Shown: one piece after another, positions 11,546-21,260 of the stretch | How the letters are laid out: each line of letters opens with the position of its first letter | Position numbering within the stretch: the first letter of the stretch is position 1 | Assembly: GCF_904849725.1 (NCBI RefSeq) | Contig: NC_058523.1 | Coordinates: 203,139,689-203,203,688, forward strand | Source of the DNA: Hordeum vulgare subsp. vulgare | Lineage: Eukaryota; Streptophyta; Magnoliopsida; Poales; Poaceae | DNA: 64,000 nt | Reading direction: 5' to 3' | Notes under the pieces: model-generated | What the model saw: only the letters and a program-made list of their open reading frames with translations | Told to the model about the DNA's origin: nothing | The model's database searches: none | Translations under genes and position numbers: made by a program

Positions 11546-12556
11546 TCACTGCTGTGTGAGCTCTTCTGGCTCCCACTGATAAACTGGCGTCTGGTACTCG
11601 ACTGGTGGCTCGGGCACGGGCGCCTGTGGTTGGGCCAAGCCCCAATATGCGTAGATGTCCGCAGGCATAATAGTGTACCTGCCTGCATGAAGATCAAACA
11701 AAGAAGGAGCAGGCAAAGTAATAGTCTCTCGAGTACCCTGACTAAACACTAGGTTATAAATCATCCGTCTACTAGCATCTCTATCCAGAAAATCATGGCG
11801 AACCATGCTGTCATAATCCAGATATCTCTCAGGGAGAAGCATCTCTCCTTCGTCTCCCAGTATAATGGGTATCTCAAAGTGTCTTGCAAGACGGGTAGCA
11901 TAGATACCTCCATAGACAACACCTTTAGAACGGTTCAGGTTCAACCGTTGAGCTACTATAGCGCCCAAGCTATAAGTCTTATCGTTATAAAGGCCTTCGT
12001 GCAAAACCGCAAGGTCAGGAGAACTGAGTGATCCAGGCTCCCCACGACCAATCAAACATTTTCCCACAAATAGTGACAAGTACCGAAGCACAGGAAAATG
12101 TATGCTAGCAATTCTAGCGCGAGACACTCCTCTCTCCTCTCCTACAGCAATAGAACCAATGAAATCCTCCAAGTCCCGTGGACAAGGGTCATGGATATCC
12201 CCAATATAAGGTAATTTGCATACATTGCAAAAATCCTGCAGCGTCATGCACTGGGGGACATCGTATATCATGAACTCTACCACGGGAGGATTCTTCCTCG
12301 GATAAAAGTTGAAGCTTTGAACGAAAATATTGGTGAGGAGGAGATATTGTGGGCAGTTATCTTCAACAAACGCAGTAAGACCTGCATTCTCCACCAAATA
12401 ATAAAAGTCTTCATAAAGTCCGGCGGCACGCAAAAATTCAACACTTGGCCACACGCATGCTCGAACTTCTGTGACTCGAGGGACTACGTACTTGGGGTGG
12501 TTCTTCTCATCCTCCTTGTGGTTACGGCTTGAAGAGCCTCTCAAGAACCTCCTCAT
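11546..12556 (-). CDS. ATHILA ORF-1-like protein, intact 336 codons
   Basis: The frame opens with MRRFLRGSSSRNHKEDEKN and runs without interruption to TTGACTCAGCAG and a stop. The N-terminal 20-25 residues are basic and polar. After that come PRVTEVRACVWPSVEFLRAA and GLYEDFYYLVENAGL, then IHFPVLRYLSLFVGKCLIGRG and LPAPSLFDLHAGRY, segments I associate with the plant-wide ATHILA ORF-1 family (Pfam PF03078-type). In complete Athila elements a gene in this place, downstream of pol, is sometimes called envelope-like. The protein has no obvious signal peptide or membrane segment. Its function is not known. It is striking that this gene is open while gag of the same element is frameshifted and pol is missing. 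Confidence 0.75.
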   Translation of the reverse strand: MRRFLRGSSSRNHKEDEKNHPKYVVPRVTEVRACVWPSVEFLRAAGLYEDFYYLVENAGLTAFVEDNCPQYLLLTNIFVQSFNFYPRKNPPVVEFMIYDVPQCMTLQDFCNVCKLPYIGDIHDPCPRDLEDFIGSIAVGEERGVSRARIASIHFPVLRYLSLFVGKCLIGRGEPGSLSSPDLAVLHEGLYNDKTYSLGAIVAQRLNLNRSKGVVYGGIYATRLARHFEIPIILGDEGEMLLPERYLDYDSMVRHDFLDRDASRRMIYNLVFSQGTRETITLPAPSLFDLHAGRYTIMPADIYAYWGLAQPQAPVPEPPVEYQTPVYQWEPEELTQQ

Positions 12557-13359
12557 CTTTTCCTTTTTCTAGCTCTGAAAATTCTGAAATTTTTAGAGAC
12601 TTCGAAAGAAAAGTGAACAAGGATCAACCCAACTTGTAGCAACTACTCCTACTAGTGCATAGAGACCATATCACGCGCTAAAACTACTTGGGACCAGCTA
12701 AAATCAACATTTTAAGCTCAAGAACAGGATCACCAAGGTAGCAAGAATTCACGAAGGATAAAGCACTAGAGCAAAAACTAATTGGACCTATGGAGGAGTC
12801 ACTTACCAAGGAGTAATTTCCCCAAAACGGTTCGGAGAATGGTGCTCTGAGCAAGGAGATAGAAAATCACAGCCAAATGAGCAAGAACACGGGTTTGAGT
12901 TGCGAAGCAATTTTTTCTGGAGGTGGAAGAAGAGGCTGAGAGATGGAATGAGTGGAGGGGGTGCCTGTGGGCCCCACAAGCTTGCACATCGCCACCAGGG
13001 GGTAGGTGGCAGTGGGGGGGGCTTGTGGCCCACTGGTCAGGCCCCCTGACCAGCTCTTAAGCTCGGAAGTTTTCAAAAATTCTAGAAACAATCATACTAA
13101 ATTTTCAGGACCATTGGAGAACTTTTATTTTCGAGGTATTTTTTCTCCGGGACGCTAAAACAGAAAACAGGGAAAACTAAACTAATTCTATCATTTTTCT
13201 TCTAAGCAAAAGAAAAAGAAAACTTAAAACAGAGGTATGTGACTCTTTGATTCATCCGTTTCATGGTCATCGAAAGAAATCCGTCAGTGGGATTGATCAA
13301 GTCCTTATGACAAAACTTTCTCGAATCACAAGAGAGAACGGAGAATTTTCGAATAGCCA
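12557..13359 (-). other. LTR-like non-coding block between protease and ORF-1-like gene
   Basis: The stretch has no coding content. At 12963-13002 it contains GCCTGTGGGCCCCACAAGC followed by GCCACCAGGGGG, then GGCTTGTGGCCCACTGG (13020-13036) and AAATTTTCAGGACC (13100-13113). The same series, in the same order and orientation, occurs in the LTR at 9257-9410. RT, RNase H and integrase would normally lie here and are absent. Confidence 0.55.
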
Positions 13360-14124
13360 CTAAGTCACCTCAATGGGGATATGTATCTCCCCAACAAGCA
13401 AATCATACTTCATCTTGACACGAGGAATAGGGCATTCAAAGCTCCCAATGAGAATCGATGAAGTCTTTTCGATAACATTGATGCAATGTACTTGATATCG
13501 TTTCTTTGGAAAGTGCACGGTGTGCACATTACTGTTGACGCAGAAAGTGACATTGCCTTTGTTGCAATCTATAACAGCCCCTGCAGTGTTTAAAAAGGGT
13601 CTTCCAAGAATGATAGCCATGGCATCGTCCTCGGGAATATCCAAGATAACAATGTCTGTTAAGATAGTGGTATTAGCAACCACAACAGGCACATCCTCGC
13701 AAACGCCGATAGGGAAAGCAGTTGATTTGTCGGCCATTTGCAAAGAAATTTCAGTGGGTGTCAACTTATCCAACTCAAGTCTATGATAAAGAGAAAGTGG
13801 CATAACACTAACACCGGCTCCAAGGTCACATAAGGCACTTCTTACATAGTTTCCTTTAATGGAGCAAGGCATAGTGGGCACTCCGGGATCACCAAGTTTC
13901 TTAGGAGTTCCACCTTTGAAAGTATAATTGGAAAGCATGGTGGAGATCTCAAGATCTGGTATCTTCCATTTATTAGTCATGATATCTTTCATGTACTTGG
14001 CATACGGAGACATCTTGAGCATCTCAGTTAACCGCATCTCCAGAAAGACGGGTCTTATCATCTCAACGAAGCGCTCAAAATCCTCATCATCCTTTTTCTT
14101 GAATGGCTTAGGAGGAAAGGGCAT
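13360..14124 (-). pseudogene. Athila-lineage aspartic protease region
   Basis: The open frame of 254 codons starts MPFPPKPFKKKDDEDFERFV, the usual Athila linker after gag. The catalytic box reads ALCDLGAGVSVMPLSLY, with aspartate, glycine and alanine of the DxGA type. The second half has AIILGRPFLNTAGAVID, the conserved retropepsin ILGRPFL strand. The frame ends in a stop after HIPIEVT, with no RT following, so the polyprotein is cut short by a deletion or was built this way. I call it a pseudogene because it is part of a broken polyprotein, although this segment is itself open. Confidence 0.8.
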
Positions 14125-14148
14125 AGGTCTCTGAACCCATGGCTATCT

Positions 14149-16069
14149 TTATTTACCATGCTTCCTAGCAGTGAAGTCATTCTTGTCATATCTCTTAGGT
14201 TGTGGATTATCAGGATTAACCGTAGGTTCAATCTCCACATCCTCATCATGGCTAGGTTGAGCACTATTATGAACATCACTGTCCATATTGTCATCAGGTT
14301 CATGTTCATCACCTGATTGTGTTTCTGCATCAGACGCAGAAATATCATTAGGTTCTTCAGGTGTGATAGTATTTGGCGAACTAGCGTGCAGGTTTCTATC
14401 ATCCTTCTTCTTCTCCTTAGGATGACTAGGTGAATCAGCATTGATTCCATGAGAATATTGATCAATTCTCTTAGGATGACCTTCAGGATACAAAGGTTCC
14501 TGAGTCATTTTACCTCCTCTAGTAATGACTCTGACAGAGCTGTCATTTAATTCATTGAACAGGTCATTATGAGCTTTAAGTACTTGTTCTACTTGAGTAG
14601 TAATTATAGAGGCATGTTTACTTAGAAGCTTCAGAGAATTGCCATTTCTGTCTAAACAAGCACTTAAATGGCTAAGCATACGAGTACTTTGTTCCAAATG
14701 TCTGCTAACATAATCATTGATACTCTGTTGTTTGGCAACAAAGTTGTCAAATTCATCAAAGCATAGGCTAGCAAGTTTATCAAAAGGATATCACTCTCAT
14801 CAAACCTACGCAGAGAACTCACTTCTACTACCTGTATCGGGTTATCGAGACCGTGGATCTCTTCGATCGGTGGTAGATTTTTGACATCTTCAGATCTAAT
14901 GCCTTTCTCTTGCATAGATTTCTTGGCTTCTTGCATATCTTCGGGACTGAGGAATAGAATACCTCTTTTCTTAGGAGTTGGCTTAGGAGGTGGTTCGGGA
15001 ATAGTCCAAGCATTATCATTGATCAAGATGTGATTCAGTAGAGTCTCAACTTGTTCTACAGTTCGTTCCCTAAAAACACAACCGACACAACCATCTAGGT
15101 AGTCTCTAGAGGCATCGGTAAGTCCGTTATAGAGGATATCAAGTATCTCGTTCTTCTTAAGAGGGTGATCAGGCAAAGCATTCTGTAGCTGGACGAGCCT
15201 CCCCCAAGCTTGTGGAAGACTCTCTTCTTGGAGTTGAGCAAAGTTGTATATTTCCTGCAAGGCAGCTTGCTTCTTATGGGCAGGGAAATATTTCTCACAG
15301 AAGTAATAGACCATCTCCTGGGGACTACGCACACATCCAGGAGGAAGAGAGGTGAACCAGGCTTTAGTGTCATCTTTAAAGAGAAAGGAAACAGATTAAG
15401 GATATAGTAGTGGCGGATCTTCTCCTCATTAGTGAAAAGGTTGGCTATTTCGCATAGTTTGGCAAGATGGGCTATGACTGTCTCAGACTCATAACCGTGA
15501 AAAGGATCAGATTCGACTAGAGAGATTATCTCAGGGTCGACAGAGAATTCATAATCCTTATCGGTGACAAAGATAGGCGAAGTGGCAAACTTCGGATCAT
15601 TTCTCATCCTAACTTCCCGAGATTTTTCCTTCCACTTGAGAATTAATTTCTCAGCGTCATAGGCATCCTTACACGCAAGAAAATCCTCAGGTATCTCTCC
15701 CTCCATAACGTAACCCTCAAGTATATCAGGCAATTCATATCCAGGAGAGCTAGGTCTAACAGGAGCAAAAGCAGGTTCTATCTCAATAGCATCGGCAGTA
15801 TCAGAAGCATCACGAGCATTGGCAGTAACTCTAGCAATATGAGCATCAAGGAACGCTCCCAGTGGAACATCAGGCAAAGAAGTATGTCTAGCAGTATCAA
15901 GCATAGCATCATCAGGCATAATAGCATCTCTAGCATCATCAGGCAAAGCAGTATCAAGCATAGCATCTCTAGGAGTATCAAGCATATCATCTCTAGCAGT
16001 ATCAGGCATAGTATCAAGCATAGCATCTCTAGCAGTAGTATCACAAGCATCATCAAGCACAGGCGACAT
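14149..16069 (-). pseudogene. Athila-lineage gag, frameshifted
   Basis: The reading starts at the ATG at 16069 (MSPVLDDACDTTARD). A repetitive acidic N-terminus leads into ELPDILEGYVMEGEIPEDF and then the gag core. The core continues in a second frame from 15332: RSPQEMVYYFCEKYFPAHKK, SLPQAWGRLVQLQNALPDH and LYNGLTDASRDYLDG, all typical Athila capsid text. A loss of one A near 15372 explains the frame change: LKDDTKAWF continues in the new frame. A further change near 14680 leads into a lysine- and proline-rich tail. The protein would form virus-like particles. The 5' part ends at 16103, where the plus-strand Gypsy element begins; I did not find the continuation. Confidence 0.8.
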
Positions 16070-16070
16070 A
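15840..16070 (-). repeat. Tandem DAMLDTARD-type repeat in the gag N-terminus
   Basis: Plus-strand units of the form AGCATAGCATCTCTAGCAGT and AGCATCATCAGGCA recur at a pitch of about 15-30 bases. In the gag frame they read variations of ARDAMLDT and MPDDARDA. The repeat stays in frame, so length changes here would preserve the gene. Confidence 0.75.
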
Positions 16071-16103
16071 TCAAGATTTCTAGCAGGAGGTGATGTTGCA
16101 AAC

Positions 16104-16581
16104 TGTAGTGCCCCAGATGTAAACCTTCCCTATTTGGAACCTATTGCATGTGGGTCCACCTTGTCATGGTTATAATGATATATTTGGTGCCATGATTTCA
16201 TGTGTGTCCCTTACCACTTCCTTCCCATGCATGCATGCATAACATATCATTGCATGCCCTTGTCTTGTGTTGTTGCCATATGATATTAGCATTTCATGTG
16301 GTGGAGGTGATCTTGTGGTTAGCTACCTTGTGATGCCTTGTGATGATGTGCATGTGATGTGTAGCTTGTGTGGAGTGATGCATGTGATAGTAAGTTGCTT
16401 AGCTTTCAACCATCCTCCCTCCCTCTCTATTTCTACTCTATGTCACGATTCACTCCTTCCTTTCCTGTTTTAAATATGCCCAAGGTTTAGCAGGTTTTGT
16501 GTTGGATATGGAGTGTTGTGTTCCCTATTTTAAAAACATGTTTTAAGGGTGCATATAATTAAAAAACAGACCAAGTTAATC
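16104..16581 (+). mobile_element. First 478 bases of the 5' LTR of a plus-strand chromodomain Gypsy element
   Basis: The block starts TGTAGTGCCCCAGATG and matches 19120-19597 over its full length without a gap and with 13 differences by eye. At 16582 the text jumps to RT coding sequence, so the rest of the LTR, the primer-binding site, gag, protease and the N-terminus of RT are deleted. The junction shares only about 3 bases (ATC) with both parents. The 5 bases before it are CAAAC (16099-16103). Confidence 0.85.
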
Positions 16582-17579
16582 TTAGAATGGGCTATCATCA
16601 AATTCGCATTCGCGAGGAAGACATTCCGAAGACGGCCTTCAGGACTAGTTTTGGATCGTATGAGTATACGATCATGTCTTTTGGTCTCGCAAATGCTCCT
16701 CCGACATTTTGTCGATTGATGAACTATATTTTCTCCCCATACAAGAATGAATTTGTCTTGCTCTATCTCGACGACATTCTGGTCTTTTCTGAGACTAAGG
16801 AAGAACATGAAAAACATCTCAAGTTGGTGCTTGATAAACTGAGGGAGTACAAGTTGTATGCTAAGTTTTGCAAGTGCGAGTTCTGGCTGAAAGAAGTGGT
16901 TTATCTTGGGCATATTATCTCTGCCGAGGGCATTAAGGTTGATCCGTCCAAGGTTCAAGCCATTGTTGAATGGGAGCCTCCGCAGAATCTGAAGCAGCTT
17001 CGAATCTTTCTCGGGCTTGCTGGATATTGCAGAAGGTTCGTTGAGAACTTCTCTAAGATCTCCAAGCCACTCTCTAATCTTCTTCAGAAGGGTGTTAAGT
17101 ATGCTTGGTCTCCAGAGTGTCAACTGGCTTTCGATACACTCAAAGAGAAGCTTATCTCCACTCCGGTCTTGGCCCCTCCGGATGATTCCGAGCCGTACCA
17201 GGTCTCTTGCGACACTTCTCTCCAGGGTCTTGGTGCAGTCTTGATGCAAGATAATAAGGTGGTTGCTTATACGTCCAGGCAGTTGAAGCCTGCGGAGAAG
17301 AACTATCATGTGCATGATCTCGAGCTAGCAGTTGGGGTACACGCCTTGATGACTTGGAGACATCTCTTGTTGGATCTTAAGGTTGAAGTTTTCACCGATC
17401 ACAAGAGTCTCAAGTACATCTTCACTCAGCCTAACTTGAATCTTCGGCAAACACGTTGGGTAGAAATGCTCCAGTACTTTAATCCGAGTGTTGAGTACAC
17501 GCCAGGCAAGGAAAATGTTGTGGCGGATGCATTGAGCAAGAAGGCATATTGCAACAGTCTGATTCTGCAACCTCTCTAG
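16582..17579 (+). pseudogene. RT and RNase H of the plus-strand chromodomain Gypsy element
   Basis: The frame 16587-17579 gives 330 codons, opening inside the RT palm at LRMGYHQIRI. The catalytic box LLYLDDILVFS is at residues 59-69, and FLGLAGYCRRF marks the RT end. RNase H follows with SCDTSLQGLGAVLMQ, FTDHKSLKYI and [11 protein letters not shown]. In the first RNase H motif the family usually has DAS; here it is DTS. The frame ends at an early TAG (17577), after which the same frame continues with PGLSESFRK, so only a nonsense codon separates it from integrase. The N-terminal part of RT and everything before it are missing. Confidence 0.9.
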
Positions 17580-18449
17580 CCGGGTCTTTCTGAGTCTTTC
17601 AGGAAGCTCAACCTTCAGCTAGTACCTCAGGGTTTTCTTGCGAACCTTCAGATCTCTCCTACCTTGGAATATCAGGTCAGAGCAGCTCAGCTTCTTCACG
17701 CTATGGTGAAGAAGGTCAAGATTGGCGTGGGAAAGAGTCTCCCCAAGTATAAGTGCTTCACTGTTGATGCCAGGGACACGTTGTTTTTCGAGGATCGCCT
17801 TGTCGTCCCAAAAGGTAATCTCAGGAAGGTGATCATGGAAGAAGCTCATAACTCTCTGCTCTCTATTCATCCTGGAAGCTCCAAAATGTACCATGACTTG
17901 AAACAGACAATCCGGTGGACTCGTATGAAACATGAAATTTCTCAGTTCGTAAACGAGTGTGATGTATGTCGAAGAGTGAAAGCAGAACATCAATGCCCAG
18001 CAGGCCTCTTGCAGCCTTTGTCGATTCCCGAGTGGAAGTTTGATCACATTGAGATGGATTTCGTCACCGGGTTTCCGAAGTCCAAGAAGGGCAATGATGC
18101 TATCTTCGTCGTCATCGACAAGTTGACTAAAGTGGCTCATTTTCTTACAGTCAAGGAGTCCATTTCAGCAGCTCAGCTGGCAGAGTTGTACACCTCTAGG
18201 ATTGTCTCTTTGCACAGCATGCCTATGATGATCTCTTCAGATCGCGGAAGTATCTTCACTTCCAAGTTCTGGGACTCCTTTCAGTCTGCTATGGGCACGA
18301 AGATCCGCTTCCAGACAGCGTTCCATCCTCAGACTAGTGGTCAAGTGGAGAGAGTGAATCAAGTTCTTGAGGATATGCTGAGAGCCTGTGTTATCTCTTT
18401 TGGCATGACGTGGGAAGATTGTCTGCCTTTCGCGGAGTTATCAAGCTAG
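17580..18449 (+). pseudogene. Integrase of the plus-strand chromodomain Gypsy element
   Basis: The longest open part is 17664-18449 (261 codons). The zinc module has HNSLLSIHPG and CDVCRRVKAEHQ. The catalytic core keeps all three acidic residues: HIEMDFVTGFPKS, MISSDRGSIFTSKFW and GQVERVNQVLEDM. The frame breaks at 18447 in ELSS, where a short deletion removes the usual YNNSY and shifts the frame; SGKAPFEILYGRKC continues in another frame. Without that and the upstream TAG this would be a normal Gypsy integrase. Confidence 0.88.
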
Positions 18450-19080
18450 TTCTGGCAAGGCTCCGTTTGAAATTCTTTATGGAAGGAAGTGCCGTACTCC
18501 GCTCAACTGGTCCGAGACCGGCGAGCGTCCGATCCTTGGGAATGATATGATAGAAGAAGCTGAGGAGATGTGTCGGATCATTCGCGACAACCTCAGAGCA
18601 GCTCAGTCCCTTCAGAAGAGCTACTATGATAGTAAGCACCGTGACATGTCTTATGAGCTTGATGACTTTGTCTATCTCAAGGTGTCGCCTATGAAGGGTA
18701 TGCAGCGCTTTGGCATCAAAGGCAAGCTTGCGCCTCGTTTCGTTGGTCTGTTCAGAGTGGTTGGCAAGATAGGCGACCTTGCGTACCAGCTCGAGCTTCC
18801 GTCAACCTTTGCAAATGTCCATGATGTGTTCCATGTTTCTCAGCTTCGGAGGTGTTTCAAGACCCCCGAGCACACTGTGCATCTTCAAGATATCGACCTT
18901 CAGCCTGACCTTTCTTATCGTGAGCATCCAGTTGCGGTTCTCGAGGCGACTGAGCGCAAGACCCGTAACAAGATTGTCAAATTTCTCAAAGTGCAGTGGT
19001 CTCACCATTCCCATAAAGAGGCTACGTGGGAACGCGAAGATCACCTCCGTTCCGAATTTACCGATTTCTTTCAGTCTTAG
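18450..19080 (+). pseudogene. Integrase C-terminus with chromodomain
   Basis: The open frame 18547-19080 continues integrase with KGKLAPRFVGLFRVVGKIG, the GPY/F-type module (PRFVGLF in place of PRYIGPF), then DVFHVSQLRRCF. The last 60 residues, from YREHPVAVLEATERKTRNK through VKFLKVQWSHHSHKEATWER to the stop, are a chromodomain with the aromatic pattern of plant chromoviruses. Chromodomains are thought to steer integration to particular chromatin. The stop at 19078 lies 40 bases before the 3' LTR. Confidence 0.88.
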
Positions 19081-19106
19081 ATCTCGAGGGCGAGATCTTC
19101 TTTGTA

Positions 19107-19119
19107 GTGTGGGAGAGTT
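19107..19119 (+). promoter_or_regulatory. Polypurine tract of the plus-strand Gypsy element
   Basis: The text GTGTGGGAGAGTT stands directly before the LTR start TGTAGTGCCCC at 19120. Confidence 0.7.
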
Positions 19120-21019
19120 TGTAGTGCCCCAGATGTAAACCTTCCCTATTTGGAACCTATTGCATGTGGGTCCACCTTGTCATGGTTATAATGATATATT
19201 TGGTGCCATGATTTCATGTGTGTCCCTTACCACTTCCTTCCCTTGCATGCATGCATAACAGATCATTGCATGCCCTTGTCTTGTGTTGTTGCCATATGAT
19301 CTTAGCATTTCATGTGGTGGTGGTGATCTTGTGGTTAGCTACCTTGTGATGCCTTGTGATGATGTGCATGTGATGTGTAGCTTGTGTGGAGTGATGCATG
19401 TGATAGTAAGTTGCTTAGGTTTCAACCATCCTCCCTCCCTCTCTATTTCTTCTCTATGTCAAGATTCACTCCTTCCTTTCCTGTTTTCAAAATGCCCAAG
19501 GTTTAGCAGGTTTTGGGTTGGATATGGAGTGGTGTGTTCCCTATTTTTAAAACATGTTTTAAGGGTGCATATAATTACAAAACAGACCAAGTTAATCCTG
19601 TTTTGTAAAATATTTACGTGCTCCTAAACTCTTGTTTCTATTTTTATCAATTAGGTTTTGATTTTACATGTCCAATGCAAGTGCCATTTTTATTTTAGCA
19701 CTTGTAGTTTATCTTGGGCTTTTCTTTTCTCCTTGCTATTTCTGTAAACAGAAATAAGCTTAGGATGTATTTTTTCCTTATGTGGCGCCTAAGGTGGGCT
19801 ATCTCTCCCTGGCGGCCCATTCCCTCTCTCTCTCTCTCGCTACAGAAGAGCTCTCCCTGGCCCGTATCCCTTCGCGACAAAGCCCACAGGCGAGACTCTA
19901 TCTTCTTCCTCCCGACGTCATGTGTGTACGAACAAGTTTCAGCCTCCCGATCAACGTAGTCTTGATCCAGCGGCTCAAGCTCATCCCCCGAGGCTCATAT
20001 AACTCTCCTATCCCTCCCCCACACAGCTAGGGTTCCTCCTCTCTCTCCTCTTCTTCCTCCCGCGCCGCCAGAGACCTCGAGGTCGTTCCCAACGCCATGA
20101 TCAGCTCCGGCTCGAGCTCGATGCCGGCGTAGCTTCAACCTCGTCGCCTCCCCGCCAATGCACAAGCAAGAGGACCCAGGCGGGGTTCCATTTTTGCGCG
20201 GAGCCGGAGCCGGAGCTTCTTCCTCGACGTCCCCGACGTGCACCTCCTTCCTCTGGTTCGGGCGGCTTCTTCCTGCAGCGAACAGCACCACTTCTTCTTC
20301 TTCCACGACGTCGGCGTCCTCTCCTCTCCTCCCCCCTCGATGAGCAGCCGCCGTCCCTTCTCTTTCCTCTCTAGCGAGGCGTAGCTCTAGCTCGTCGTCG
20401 AGTTGCTCTGCTCGGGAGCCATGGTAGCAACAACACAGGGTAGATGAGGTTCTGCCCGTGGCTAGATGCGTCGGTAGGTTCCTTTCGAGACGGGAGTGGA
20501 TCCCCTGCGGGTCCTACTACACCCCCCGCAACATAGTATGGCGTAGGTGGTCGAGGTAGATGCAGCATCGTCCTCTGGTTCGGTCGCCAGCGAGATGTTT
20601 CGTAGCAGGGACATTATTCTTCAGAGATGCCTCCTCCTCTCTGTCAGTAGCAGTAGCGTAGCGCGGTGGTTGGCGTCTTGGGGTTGTTCCGGAGAGGTGC
20701 CGGGATCGATTCCCAGGGGATACACCTCCCCCTTTTTTCATTTTAGCCTGACAGAAGTGTTCACAGCAGCAATGCAGATTATCCTGCTTAGATAGTCTTC
20801 TCTGTCGAGCAAGGGCCTCTCAGGCGAGTGGTGTGTTGCAGAGTTGCACACCAGAGGCACAGGGGTTCGACCCTCAGCGCGCCCTTTTATTTTCTTTTCC
20901 CCGTTATTTATTTTTCCTTTTGCTCTTTTTCCTGCCTCATGTTTGTGCATTAAACTTAGATGGCAGAGGTCGTTTTATTGTTTTTCTTTACTGCTATAGA
21001 ATGGCCATACGATGTGATG

Positions 21020-21260
21020 TGTGTATGTGTTCTTGTGAGAGGTATGTGTGTGTGTGTGTGCACACTTGATGCTTGCCAAATGTGCATGTGTGTGTGTGGT
21101 GCCTCCATTGTAGTTGTTGCAAGTGTAGGTGGTGTGTGTTCTTTTGCTTGTGTGTCTAGATAGGTGGCAAGATATGTGCATGTGTGTGTGACTGTTGCAC
21201 ACACATGAGGTGTTGCTAGTATAGGTATGCAAGTGTGTGTTTTACTTGTGAGTTTACTTG
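21020..21260. repeat. TG-rich low-complexity tract
   Basis: Runs such as TGTGTGTGTGTGTGTG (21045-21060) and TGTGTGTGTG recur between short unique words through the block. It is inside the 3' LTR. Confidence 0.85.

Noticed and set aside
16104..19597. Template and variable repeat of a diversity-generating retroelement (two near copies next to an RT)
   Set aside because: The copies are LTR starts, the RT is a Gypsy type with chromodomain integrase, and the differences are not restricted to adenines.
20020..20420. Possible host first exon with CTAGGGTT leader
   Set aside because: The text is part of the Gypsy LTR, where such leader words are common; no frame continues with coding character.
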